From Terebella lapidaria (lineage: Eukaryota; Annelida; Polychaeta; Terebellida; Terebellidae): a DNA stretch of 64,000 nucleotides. The stretch is from the NCBI GenBank assembly GCA_949152475.1, contig OX424568.1:26945667-27009666 (forward strand), read 5' to 3'. Of the stretch, positions 1-12,856 are shown in pieces. The notes beneath the pieces are model-generated. The model did no database searches, was not told the origin of the DNA, and saw only the letters and a list, made by a program, of their open reading frames with translations. Each line of letters opens with the position of its first letter. Within the stretch, counting starts at the first letter, position 1. A program made the translations under genes and the position numbers.

Positions 1-370
1 CTTGATCAGGACACTTTGAGACACAGAGCTGCATTGAGTTGAAAGGGTCGAAGATGTTCAAGAATAACACATTGTCCTTTCCCATCATGTTGCGCCCACT
101 GTCAGTCACATTCGGGATCTTATTGTTACTGTTGTCTTGATTACAAGTGTTTCCAAAACTGTCATAGCCGAAAACCAATCTGCGAGCATCACCACTCATG
201 ACGGAAATCACCGAGATGTAAACCATCAGTGCAATAAACGCCACGAAAATCATCAAGAATACGATGTCAGTGCAGCATACATTATCTCTAGATATAGCTC
301 GCTTCTTCCTAGCTCCATCTTCTTCATCAATATCTTCTTCTGTCTTCTGCTTGCCTCCACAGCAACCCAT
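1..370 (-). CDS. SLC44A1: Choline transporter-like protein (SLC44A1/CTL1-like), first coding exon, partial
   Basis: Reading the minus strand from the ATG at 370, an open frame of 123 codons runs off the window edge. It begins MGCCGGKQKTEED, has an acidic then basic N-tail, the motif CCTDIVFLMIFVAF opening a first membrane helix (about residues 33-55), then SGDARRLVFGYDSFGNTC and later MQLCVSKCPD. Vertebrate CTL1 has the same order: MGCC start, CTDI before TM1, ARLVSGYDSYGN, and a VALCVAACP segment in the first extracellular loop. SLC44 proteins are multi-pass plasma-membrane and mitochondrial choline transporters. The start is chosen because MGCC is the family's N-terminus. Only the N-tail, TM1 and part of loop 1 are visible. 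A paralogue (SLC44A2-5) is possible, but the MGCC start favours CTL1. The gene is head-to-head with KDM6A downstream. Confidence 0.85.
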   Translation of the reverse strand, partial: MGCCGGKQKTEEDIDEEDGARKKRAISRDNVCCTDIVFLMIFVAFIALMVYISVISVMSGDARRLVFGYDSFGNTCNQDNSNNKIPNVTDSGRNMMGKDNVLFLNIFDPFNSMQLCVSKCPDQ

Positions 371-559
371 CTTGAAAGGTTTTGTTGTGGATCACAACCA
401 ATTCCAACTGTGTGGTGTTTTTCAGCTGTTTTGCAAAGGCAAACTAAGTTATTGTTTTGGGTGGGGTCAGGCAAACCTTTCAATGTCACTTGCTGAGTCC
501 AGGCTTGCTAAGCATGTTCTCCTCAATCTATTGGTCTGAAAAATCAATGGTGCACTTTG

Positions 560-830
560 CATCAAGCAGGGTAGTGTTTGTTTACTGTAATAACTTGTTG
601 CGTTTCCAAGTTTCTCTTTTCACCTGAAAACTATTGAAGCTGCCATCTTGGCCTCTTTTTCACCTCACTTCCTCTTCATGAATAATTCATGAGCTTGTAG
701 CCTATTTGCCTCACAGCTGATTGGTCCACCTTCCAGGAACTAGGTCATTAAATGGCCTAAGTATGTCGCACAAGGGGCGGAGCCTATTTCAGAAATGTCA
801 ATAGATGTGTATTAGAACAGGGCAGGGGCA
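560..830 (-). promoter_or_regulatory. Putative promoter / 5' leader region of the SLC44A1-like gene
   Basis: About 350 bases upstream of the minus-strand ATG there is an inverted CCAAT box (ATTGG at 720-724 on the plus strand). No TATA box is seen in a suitable place. The position is right for a proximal promoter, but no transcription start can be fixed from sequence. Confidence 0.3.
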
Positions 831-3800
831 GCCATCAATGAAGTGTGAGCTGTCTGCATGTATGAAAGCCTCATGTTTTATCTGTCTACTGCTCACAGCC
901 AGGGGCTGGTTTTATCACAGCCCTACCTCCCCCCAACCCCCTCAGAAATTTATGTGGTGGGGGGGATAGATTTTGGAGGGGGGGGGGGGGGGGTAGGTGT
1001 AGAAATCACCTCCCTGGTTAGCTGACCTTGGCTATGAGGTGAAATGCCTGGCAGAACACAGAGAAAGCAAAGCATGTGTTCCAACAGCCTGGCTCTCCCT
1101 TGCTCTCGCCCCCCCCCCTCCCCCCCCCTCCCCCCCCCCCCACAACTCATACTGTAGCAGCGAGAAAAGAGATATTCTAGGCACACATGGCCCAGACTAC
1201 ATCCTACCCTTCAAGTCACTCTACCCCCCCCCCTCCCCCCCAGACACTGCACTCACTAGTGTTGTAGATAGCAGTTTTTGCCTGCCTATTTCATGGATTG
1301 TCCCAGTCTAGCCATGCCATGGTTGCCGTAGTGAGGTGAGGTGCAGTGCGGTGTAGTGTGGGTGGATTGGTGAGGCATTAGGTCTGGGGGCTTGGTCGCT
1401 CGCTCGCTGGTAGACACCACTGCAGCATGCAGGAAGGAGTGAACATGTAGGCGGTTGGTTTGTAGGTGTAACTTTGGAGTTTTGGGGACTGTATTTCCCG
1501 GTGTGGTTTTGTATCGGCCAGTGGCTAGATTACGATAGATGACTGATTTGGAATTGGATACCGTGAGTGAGTGAGAGGAAAGTTTGGTCGTACATGCTGA
1601 GAACGAAACAGGAAGCAAGCAAAGCAGAGAGCAAGGGAGCCAGCCAAAACAATAACATCAGCCAGCCAAGCCAAGGGTGGGTGTTATCATCGTACCCAAT
1701 ATCAGCAGGGGGAAACCTAAGGAAACACAGCCAGGGACCGAAGGAACAGACTGACCGCAAGCTACAAATAGATGCTCCTGCACATGGTCAAGGCAGCTAC
1801 ACTTTGTGTGAGTGAAGACCCCATCAACATCAAGGAACCAGCGAGCAACATGCATAGTATGGCCTTCCAAGTTCATCTTCTAATGCACCCCTAGTGGCAG
1901 TACACCCCCCCCCCCCCCCCACCAGTAAGAGCAGGCATTCCCCATGTGTGCTCGCTTGCTAGCAACATCAGGAAACAAAGAGCTTGCCTTCGGCCAGGAA
2001 GTCTTTGCACTGGACTGATGATATCAATGATTTGCCAGGCCCCCTCTATATGATATAAAGTGTGGGAAAGATCATGACCCTATGTTTTAATATGTCACTG
2101 TCCGGCACTTGGGATTTAGCGGAGCAATGTTGCGGGTGTAAATAACTGCAGTGCGGGGTATTTGTAGCACCAATGACCTCAAGCAACTCTGCAAGTCAGC
2201 TAAGGATAATCATTGATTTGGCCGGATATATACTGCCTGGTATTGTCGCTTGTGGGGTCATTGTGCCCAACGTTCCATCGGGGAGAAAGTTGCCATCGCG
2301 TTTGGATTAATTAGAGTTGTCAGCCTCGGCCGTGATTGGATATCGAGGTCATCGTAGGACATAAATCCTGACCTGGTGAGTACAGACAGTGTATCTACGT
2401 GACAAGACAACACGTTCTCTGGGACTTGTGGGTATCAATCAAACTCTAACTTGTCATGGTATTGTATAAATAAATATTCATATGAGTAAATGCATCATTC
2501 AAATGCATTCATTACACTCAAATATAAATGTTATGGTGATCATACAATGCACATGTTATTTTCACTGTTATTTCCAGTCATACATCCCCAAAATGAACTA
2601 CCAACATCAACATAAACAATAAATACTATATATCTGACTCATTAACCTGAAGCAATACCCATGTATATAAATTATCTGTTGCTGTATGCAGTGCTGTGTT
2701 GTACCATCATCCTGTTGTCATATTAATCAGCAAAGGCGAAGGGTGAACCGTTGATAAATGAGGTTTTTTATACTGGTCATGTCGATGTGTGGATGACACT
2801 TGGGCCGCAAGTTTTCAGGGACATCGTTGCACAAAATGATAATATTCATTCGCTGTACAGTGACAGCTGACTGACAGCAATCACTTAGCGAAAGTGTACG
2901 AGTTGTAGGCCACTCTCAGTACCCAGTACAATACACAGTCCAGTTATATATATATGTATTTAGTACATGATGTTTTAGGCTACAAAATCAGATACCAAGG
3001 TCCATAGATGTAGGACAAACATCTGATTCAGAATTTACATTTTATAGCCATGACATACATGTATAGTGAAACCAGAAACTGATTGAAGTTTGCACTTAAT
3101 TTTGCTAAAATACAACCTTGAACATTGTTCAAATAACTCTGTTAGCTTCTGTTGGATAGAAAAAATGTTTAACTACGCTTATGGCCTAGCCTCCACTGTT
3201 GTACTGCATTTAGCTACACAGCATTTCAAAACTTCCACCTTTGGCAAATTTAGCCCATGATGAAGCCCAAACTCCTGATGGTTATAGTGCAGAATGCAGA
3301 TGGTTACAGAAACTTCAGATTACCTTCGGGGAGAAAAAGAAAACGTTTCCTCAAGAGTTGTGGGCTTCCTCATCATTGCTTTGATGGATGTTTATTTTTG
3401 CAATGTCTGTCTGGTGTTGGTAAAGTTCTGCTGAATTTTGGTCTGATTCTCCAAGGTTTTTACCTGTACATGCTGTATGGAAGCACATTGTACTTGTAGC
3501 ATTTTGCAAGCTTCAACGTAACATTGTCTGGATCAGGAAATTAATATTAATGCAACTAGCTTAGCATCATGCTAATAGCATGTTTATTTTAGGATTTAAA
3601 AGTTTGTAACGTAAAATTGTTTTGAATTATCAGATCGTTCACAAACAATTCGAAATGGGTGAGGCCTAAAGATATTACACTTACAACTTTGTATAATTAT
3701 TGTGTACCAGTGCACAATCTGGATAAACAGAAGTAAATCACTGCAGATATATCCATAGGGGCAGTTTATTGAGGATGTGCTGTTTCTCATGTTCATGCCA

Positions 3801-6800
3801 GTTTGAGTTGTTCAAGTGTCTGGACTGGAAATAGGTACAGACATGTGTTCCTGGTCTATTCTGAGGCCTGTCAGGTGTACAAACCACAACTGTTAGTTTT
3901 CTGATAAGAACATTCTCTTCCCAAACCAACCCCTCTTGCTGCCCATCCTTCTTCCTCTCACCCCCCCCCCCCCCCACCCATCTAAATATTTTCCCTTTAG
4001 ACTCAATATCACACCAATTTGATATTTTATTCATTCATTGCAATAACTGTGGTAGTCACTTTTCCATTCTTGGTACTTGTGAGTGAATTGTAAAACTATA
4101 CAGAAATAAACACTATAATCTATTCTAAATATCAGACCTAACCATCCCCTTCAAATCCTACTTGTATGCTAAGTCAATCCATACAATTGGATTATTGTTT
4201 ACAATTAGTTCTTCCCCATCATTCAATACAATGGCCTAGTGTAGACAAAACAAAAGTGGGCCTTCTATATAAATAACCAGCTATACCCTGGAACCAGTTT
4301 AGAATGTAAACAAAGGAATGTTTTGTCAACACCTGGATACTAAAGACTGGATTCACTTGGTTCCAGGTCATGGATTTGACACTGTTTTTGCTTTTGAATA
4401 TTTAAATAAAACCAAAGTCCGACAGCTACAGAAATACAAAGTGCCTTTCCACTTTTTATGATCCCTTTAAACACAAAATGCTTTTGTTTGTTTTTTCCCC
4501 CACCAATTTTCAGGCAGTTTTCTCTGGTTTCTGTATTTATGTGGTTTAGAATTGTATTTAGGCGAGGTGCATCTGGTAAAGGTCATTAAAAGGTCACAGT
4601 CCGACAGCACTTGACATATGGAGGGCAGAGCTGTAACTGTTATATAATGTAACAGTCACCTTTCCCCCCAAAGACACTGGTGTTATCCAACCTGTTTGGG
4701 TTCAAGGGAAATCACAAATAAATTCAGCCATTCCCTGGTGTCTGTTCATGCGCGCTAAACTGCTAAAAGGTCAAAGGTCATCACCCCCCCCCCCCCCCCA
4801 TCCATATAATCAGAAATACATAACGAAAGATTCTGATATAATATAAATATTATCAAGGTTTCTCAGTTGTCTGCATTTGAATATCAAAATATGAAAATAC
4901 ATGTATATATAAATTATGACTTTTTCAAGTCAGGTAGGGACGTACAAAAAAAAAAACGTTCAAAGTTTTGATAAATTGGGAAAATTATCAAAGAACCTTA
5001 CTGGATAATATCGCAATAAGGTCTTTCTTCACAAAGAGAATACATTATTCAATCATCTTTCGGATGGATCATGCTAAACTGTCAGAAGTTGTACATGTAG
5101 TAATCTGCCTGAAGTTGTCTGGACTAAGTTTTTGTATCTGTCCAGGCCTGCGGAATCCTTTGTTCCGGGATAAATTAAAGCCGACAACAGTGCCATTTTG
5201 CTTTGCCAGTAAGAAATTTTGGAGATGCCCAGATTCATTTTGACCCAAATGTTAATGTTTATTCTCGGTCGGAGTAAGTTTTTTGCTGCTTTGTTACAGT
5301 TCAGCTGTCTAGCCAGAAAAATATCATGTATGGAACCTTGGAACGGCAATATTGACAAAACCTTTTAATCATTCTCGTGTAATATCGGAAGAAGCTATCG
5401 AAGGTTTTCCAGCGGTTCTGATTCTAGGACCATGTACATCAAATGAGAAAAAATATTCTATTTTTACTGTGAGTTTTTACTGGCAATACTGCCATCTGAT
5501 ATTTAACATGTTGAAAATGTTTATTCACAATTGAGTAACACATGCATTCATATATATGAATTATGTGCATTTTATCTGATGAAACTGGTTTAGTCTGGTT
5601 CAGTTGGTTACACATTGCTAGGTATTCAGAGGGTTTAGTGGCAATACTTTTCTCCACAATATACACGAAGGTCAACCAGTGCGATTGGACAATCAGATCA
5701 TTCAATATCTACACAAAAGTTGTTTTCATCCTGGTACACAAAGTTTATGGTAGATTTGAATGATGAATCACGGATTTTCACTTTCGTCAAAATATTTGAA
5801 CGTGGTGACCTACATTGAAACGTGTCGAAATCAAGTTGGCTTCCAGAGTTCATACACTAAGATATACAAGGCAATAAGTTGTTTAACAGTATCAGCGTTA
5901 TATAATATAAACTGAAGTACTATTATGATTTATAATCTGCTTGATGCTACGCTTTGTTCCGAAAGGGTAAAACCATGTCAATTGTGTTCTCAGAAGGCAG
6001 CTGACGACCATATTTGGTGATTATATTGCGACAATGTGGCTTTATCTGTTGAAAGGGATAGAAATTAATCACGAGGAATTTGAATGGCAAATTACGTTTG
6101 CAGGCTGATCAGCTTATGAGAAAGGTACATAGTGGTGTGTAAGCTTTAGTTCAAGCAAAGAACAGTTATATGTGCATGTTTTTATGCGATAAAGGGAAGA
6201 AGCGATATTTCAAGGGTGAAAAACGTGAAAGGAAGAGGGAGGGGGGGGGGGGGGGCTTTAGGGGGTAGGATACATGTAGGGTTAGAATAACTCGGAGCAG
6301 GTGATGACTTTGAGATAGCAGAAAATCATAGTAGTGTGTAATTAAAGTCAACAATAGTGTAAGGAAAGAGAAGTTGCATTTCCCTCCAAGTTCCTCATGT
6401 CGTCAATAATTTGGCGAATTTTGCATTTGCTCTCCTGTAGCATTCTTAGTAATATATTGTTAATTGCCAGGTTGCCTGGATGTCAAACTGCCTGGCTGAA
6501 AATACTCGTTTTAACAATGCTAATAAGCACAGTACATTATGAGCGTCATGTTTTCGAAAATATTGTTTCGTTCAGTTTGTATGCATAAGGATGCCTTTGA
6601 AATGCACAAGTTTGAAAAAAAATCCCATACAAATCAAAATTCAAATCGGTGACCACCAAATTACCTGGTTGGATGGTTATTTACCCAAAATGTCGCCAAT
6701 GGTGTTGCTGCTGACAGGCAAATTAGCTTTATTACGCTTCAGTTGTGGGTCCTCACCTTCAGACAGTCCATCATCGTAAAACAGGTTTTTACCTCCAAGA

Positions 6801-9800
6801 GTACACTGTATATTGTATGTCCTGCCAAACTAGAAATTGCCCTGACCAGATTTCACCGTTGAGTTTTGGTTAATGAGGTGTATCGTGTTTTATAAATGGC
6901 CTGTCCTTGGCTAGACTGTCAGAAAAAGGGTTGTCCATCAATGATAAAGTACTGGAGATTGGGAAAATTTGAATTTTTAGGTGCATCTTTCCCTTGAAAT
7001 TGGCATAAACATACATGTATATCTTTCAAAAAGTAATTATTTCAGTATGTTCAAATTTATATTGGGAGATCAAAAGTGAATATCTCATCAATGTTATCAT
7101 CAATATTTAACTTACCCCCCCCCCCCCTCCCCTAAAATATTTAACCCCCTCCCCCCCCTTTCCTCTGAAATTGACCCCACATTTATCATGTTTATTATCC
7201 TGCCCTCTGACCTGACACCCCCCATGCCCCAGACAGATAATGGACTTGTCCTTACAGTGCATTTGACATAGGCTAATGTAAACAAGCAGAACTGACCAAT
7301 GGTTGACCAGCAATACACTTATATACACACATTTGAATTTGACAGTTGGGCCACATGGGGTATGTTTTCTCAGGGGAAGGGGTGATTTTAGGGTAGGAAA
7401 TTTAAAAAGATGGGTTGCTTTGAGTGCAAGTTGTTGCATAAAATAAGATAGTGGATATTTGTTTTGGATACATGTTTATGTGAAATGACATCGTAACACC
7501 AGGGATTCAACTGCAAAAACTTGGATATTTACGTGTGGAATTTGGCATGCATTTTACCAAGGATAAAATTTGTTGCAATTTTGGATATCAATTGTGCAAA
7601 TGATGTATTGGAAGTAATTTGGGAATCTGAAGTCATTTGAGGTACAGTGTACTTTTATTTATTCAGCCAATGAAATGTTGATTTCAGCATGTTTGATATT
7701 AGTTAGAATCAGGGACTATTTTCTCAATATCAAACTATAGATACGCAAATTGTATATTTATATAAGTGATTCATTGAAACAACAGACATATACATGTAAC
7801 TGCTATGCCCTGGACATAACATAACAAACCAAGCGGTTTACTGCAAGTAAATTCACCAAAAACTTTATCATGATTTACTCTATACAATACAAAATGTCTA
7901 CTCATATAGATTCATTTATTCCGTGTAAAAACTGATATCCAGGTTTAATACCATACCACTGTGCTTAATATTGTCATGATAATGTATTAAATAATGAGAA
8001 TTGATAGATGCCCGTGTCCAGGGGGCGATTCAACTTTTATTGCAGCGCAGCGGCCAATTCACGATTGTGCCGCATCCGGACAAAACTTACATGACTGTAT
8101 GTACATATTGGCGACAGTTGGTGGAAAAAATCAATAAACACACTGAATCGGTCGCCTGGAAGAACTCAATTTACCCGACATCGCTTCTATACATACACCT
8201 GTTACATATGAATAATATTAAAGGCTGGTCATACAACATTTATCAATATTTCTGTCCGTGGACCCACATGGTTTGCGTGCATTGCATTTTGAAAGGATAT
8301 CAGAGACGTACTACGGCTGAGCGTGCAATATAATAACGCACAATTAAATGTTATGTATGGTTATATGTTTGCCGGATGTGTGCGTCAATGAGCAAGATTC
8401 GAAGTTGGCATTTTGATAAAATTAATGCATGATTTTGTTCTAATGAAAAAAATAAAAATAAATAACGGACAATTTGGAATTAATATGCGTATATAGTGTG
8501 TAAGATAAAATTGATGTTTTTCATTCAGGTAGACATGCCGTGACAAAATTTGCATGTTGAATTTAATACTTTCCATCTGTTGCATGTAAAGTTGTAACAC
8601 TCGCCCAAAAACCAAAGTCTTTGTCCGTTCTCGTGAATCTAATTGTGTCAAGTCAAAACGCCAGATGGGCTGAGGATGATTTTCCACAAAAGAAGAAAAC
8701 AAATCCAATTTTTTCAGCCCCATCGTTCTGTATCTGGTTGCAGAAACTGACAAGAATAAAAAAATAGCTACACTTTCGTAGTAGATTCTTTGGTAACATA
8801 TGCAGCGCAACAGAATTTGAAATATACATCACACTTTGAAACATCAAGATGTCCTTTCGAGGATAAAGTAAAATTTTAAAAGTGGACGCCCTCAGTTGGG
8901 TTTTTGGGTGTTCCCTTTGAAATCTTTAAAGGTTGCTATTTAAAGCACTTGTAGTGCTGATGCAATGATGAACTGGGGCTAATATATATATATATATGTC
9001 TGTACAGGTATGCAGGAAGTGGTCCTTGTGGTTTTCTGATTGACGTAAATGCAAAAATAATGTTGTAGAAAAAGACGTAAGGCGTGGATTCGGACACTGT
9101 CAAAATATACAAATCACGACTTTGGTGGCATGTAATGTCTTCCTTCATGGGTCATTCAGCTACAGGTCTTCCAAAAATATTTTAGGATTTTAAATTCAAA
9201 CAAAGAATAGTATATACGGTATACTAGAACATCTGTCATTGTCAAATTGTACTACATGTACATGAAGACATATTCAAGTGAAAGATTCCAAAATTGCATG
9301 TTACAAGTCACTCTGCAGATAAAATATTCCCTGAATTTGACATAAGTCCTATTAAATTCATACCATGCGTTCTCATATATAGTATAATGTATAGGCAACC
9401 TGTTTTACATCCAAATTCACCTAGTTACGAAGCTGAACCCAAGTTAGATTCAATGTAGAAACTTTGAAGTATGCTAAATATAGGGCTATCTCAGATTGGG
9501 TCAGTTCACTCAAGTACGAACTTTTATGTCGGAAAATGTTGGCTTTGTACTCGGCTGTTAGGTCGACCACTTGAAAACAACGGAGAGAGCTGAATGAAAA
9601 TATTGACTTTCACAAGTGACAGGATCTCACAAGATATTAGATTTTTGTGCGGTAAAAACGACGGCTTTGTGTTTGGAATCGTGGGTCTGGTTTGGCATTC
9701 TGAATTTATTATAGCAGAAAAACAGGTACGCTGTAGGAATGCGTTTCAGTTCACTGTTACTATGGCAACTATGATAGAGTCAAAATACTTTAACTTTAGC

Positions 9801-12800
9801 CTCTAACTTTAAAATCCATTGCATACTTGGCCTATCACCTGTAAATTTCATTCTGTCTCCACAACTGTTCATAATTCTTGTACTACTGGTGACGAGGCTG
9901 ACCCATCATTCTTTAAGCATTAAGGGCGAGAATTCTCCACGTAAATCAACAGTTAGATCTACTTTGGCTTGGTTCGGTCATCCTAGCAATGAAACATGAC
10001 ACAAGCGCGAGGCAATAGCGGTATTCTATTCATCTCCTGGCAAGAATGTCTTTGCCAAATGCAGCTGTCTTTTGTATTATTGTAATTCCTAGAAGACGGA
10101 AGAACCCTTCACCCCCCCCCCCTCCCCCAGTGGGCCCTACCCCCTCCCCCTAACACCTCTCCAAATAGTCCCTACCCTACCTACCACCCCCTGCGTTGAG
10201 TGACAGATGGCCGAGCCACAAGCCAACATGCCGTTTCGCACGTGTTCGCTACTGCCCGATCACAAAAGCCCCATTGCATCTAGATCTATAAGGAGCCATT
10301 GTCCTTTCTATCGGCAGCAAACTTGTGGTTTTGCAGAATTCCTCCTTGAAATAACGTTCCTTTGATCGTGTAGACAGTGAATTCACCGCAGATATGAATC
10401 TTGATGACCCTTATATGACAGGTTTTCTTTTTGCATCAATTCAAAATGGAAAATGCAGTGCATTATACAACTTACCCACAGACCACAAAATACGCTACTC
10501 AGATCACTCTGTGGTGTATTAGCTTCAAGATTTTAGATTTAGGCCAAAGTTCACCCATTTTGAAAATGCATTTCTCTTCATTGTCATACACACATGTATT
10601 TTATATCACCATTAGAATCACATATTTTTCACCATAACCACAATAACCACACACTTGCGTACGTGCGTGACAAACGTGCAAAACAACGACTCGATGATAT
10701 GGACGGAAGTAGGCAATGTCCGGTGTTCTGTGTATGTGCTGTGATGTGCCTGAGGCTTTACGTCCTTAATAGAACCACTACATTGCCGCAGGCCCCAAGG
10801 AAATACCTGAAAACCATGTACAAATTCTACATGTACATGTAAAAACAGATGCCTTTAGGTATCTGACATGCATGCACGCCTGCGTGCATCGTTAACCCTT
10901 TCATACACCCAATTTGGTGCTGAATAATGATACTGTTGGAATATCTTCTGAGGCACATCCTTTGCTATTGCAAGGAACTGCTCTAAAAATTAACCCTTTC
11001 CTTGATTAAGTAACAAATTTAACCCCTCGTACACTAGAGGTAGCAAAGTACCATTCTAGTCTTAGATTCTTTCTCGTACATGCCTTGTGCCTTTTGTAGG
11101 TACATTGCAAATTATGCTGAATCCTATATTCATATATATCACATGTATACTATTTGTAAACATAATATACATGTAAAAGTAGTTTATCATGAAAATAGTT
11201 ATATGATATGTACTTTTGCAACAATGCATTGTATTCTAAGGTAGTATACAAACAATGTACATATACATAGGTGTGCCACACCATACAATTTACATAAACC
11301 TCAATGCAATTTACATAAATTCCCACCTTGCCAATGTCAAATACAATGCTTCTTACAACTAATGAACAGGGCTTTACCAGCAAGAAATAAAACATTCCAT
11401 CCATCCACTAAAGAAAAGCAGATATGACTTTCCGCTACTTTTGGTGATGATGACCAGGATTTATGGGGTGGCTTTTGTGTTGACCAACAAAAGAAGCCCA
11501 CAGAAACCTTGACTTTTCTAATTTGCCGTCTCAATCGAGCAAACTTTGTAACATTACTTTGCATTCACTGGTGCCATATGGAGCTGATTTCATGGGGGTA
11601 TGTCGGGCAGACTGTGTGTGGTCTTTCTCGTGGTGGGTTCATGATATTTTAAATGTGGTATTTGATTGAATGAAATCTTGCTTTATTCTACAACAGTGAT
11701 AAATATTTTTTTTGCAGAGAATCTTAGGGTGAGGATACTTTATCAGCCGGTCGAAAAACGTTTTTCGTTTTATTCAGTGACATTTGCACATTAAAATATC
11801 GAAAATATTCGAAGTCTGACTGTGGGATCTACCATTGACCATAAACTACAAAATGGTACCTTTTGTTGACATTGGAACTCTTGTAAACACGACACTTTAA
11901 ATATATGAATATGCATGCCTTTATACACCTATTTGACCTTTCGTTTATTATGTAAACATAAAATGAAAATCCGAGCTTTTGAAGAGACATTCGTTGTGTC
12001 GCTATTTACACAACCTGTAAGAAAAATATTTTTGCACGCAATAAAGGAACATCTGTCGAATGAAAAGTTAAGTATTTCCCAAGTGTTTATTTCAGGCGAG
12101 AGTACCAGTGATGTGGAACGAACGCCACTTGGCCTATTTTGAGTTTTCACTGTAATTCATAGATATGTCTGCAACATTTGACAGAATATTGTTGATGAAA
12201 AAAAAAAAACACCTGTGCCTTCTAAATTTGCATACATTAGCATAAAAATATTCACCATGCACTATGGAATTTGATGATGTATGATGATTATTTGCACATT
12301 GAAAAAAATGCAAAAATGCACTTGTACCGAAAGTTACAAGTAGATACTGATTGATACATTAACATAAAAATCTGACTGAAATTAGGGCAATAATCTATAG
12401 ATTTTGTTGTATCTAAACATCCACCTATAAACATGACCAGAAATCGAAAGCATCGAAAAACAAACCGAGACTCTTTACCATTTTACTGTTGAATTATCGC
12501 TTGCCAAACACTGTGACCCAGACTCTGCGCGAAATCTAGGTCAAGGTCGTTCCCATGGCGCACCCAGAAGAAAAACGACCAGCACTTTCCGCATAACGGT
12601 GATTTTTCTTCATGGACCGCTAGTCATTACCTCCCCGGGAAAAGTACGGGAGAAACGTCGTTACTCCGTGCTTTTATGCGCCCCTGGTGCTGAGCTTAGG
12701 TGATATTTTTAGCTGTAGCGCGAGGGTTTTCCAGAGCTTTATGTGCTGTTTGGGATGACCATATAATAGGCAGTAGCCTTCGCAGAGATGGTTGAAAGTG

Positions 12801-12856
12801 GTCAGTTGGTGTTTTGACATTGGGAAAGAAAACGGGAGATGTCTATCTCTGATTGT
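831..12856. other. Long intergenic stretch without recognisable genes; poly(C)/poly(G) tracts
   Basis: No exon of a known family was recognised on either strand in these 12 kb. Open frames are short and look like chance products. The DNA is A+T rich, with many TACATGTA words and TATATA microsatellites (for example 8982-8997). It has repeated homopolymer G or C runs near 971-992, 1110-1141, 1224-1240, 1906-1920, 3961-3975, 4785-4799, 6240-6255, 7115-7127, 10112-10121. CpG-containing patches at 2100-2400, 10,200-10,350 and 12,520-12,720 stand out from the background and could be promoter or 5' exon sequence for KDM6A, but no coding similarity supports this. Confidence 0.5.

Noticed and set aside
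2360-2390. CCTGACCTG/GTGAGTACAG, a perfect splice-donor consensus
   Set aside because: No coding frame consistent with KDM6A ends there; an isolated donor-like word is expected by chance in 10 kb.
8385-8810. 141-codon minus-strand frame
   Set aside because: A+T-rich, no codon bias, no motif, no true family resemblance; likely chance.
10207-10370. Short plus-strand frame starting MAEPQANMPFRTCS in a CpG-richer patch
   Set aside because: Considered as a possible KDM6A first exon, but it matches no UTX N-terminus and has no fitting donor in phase.
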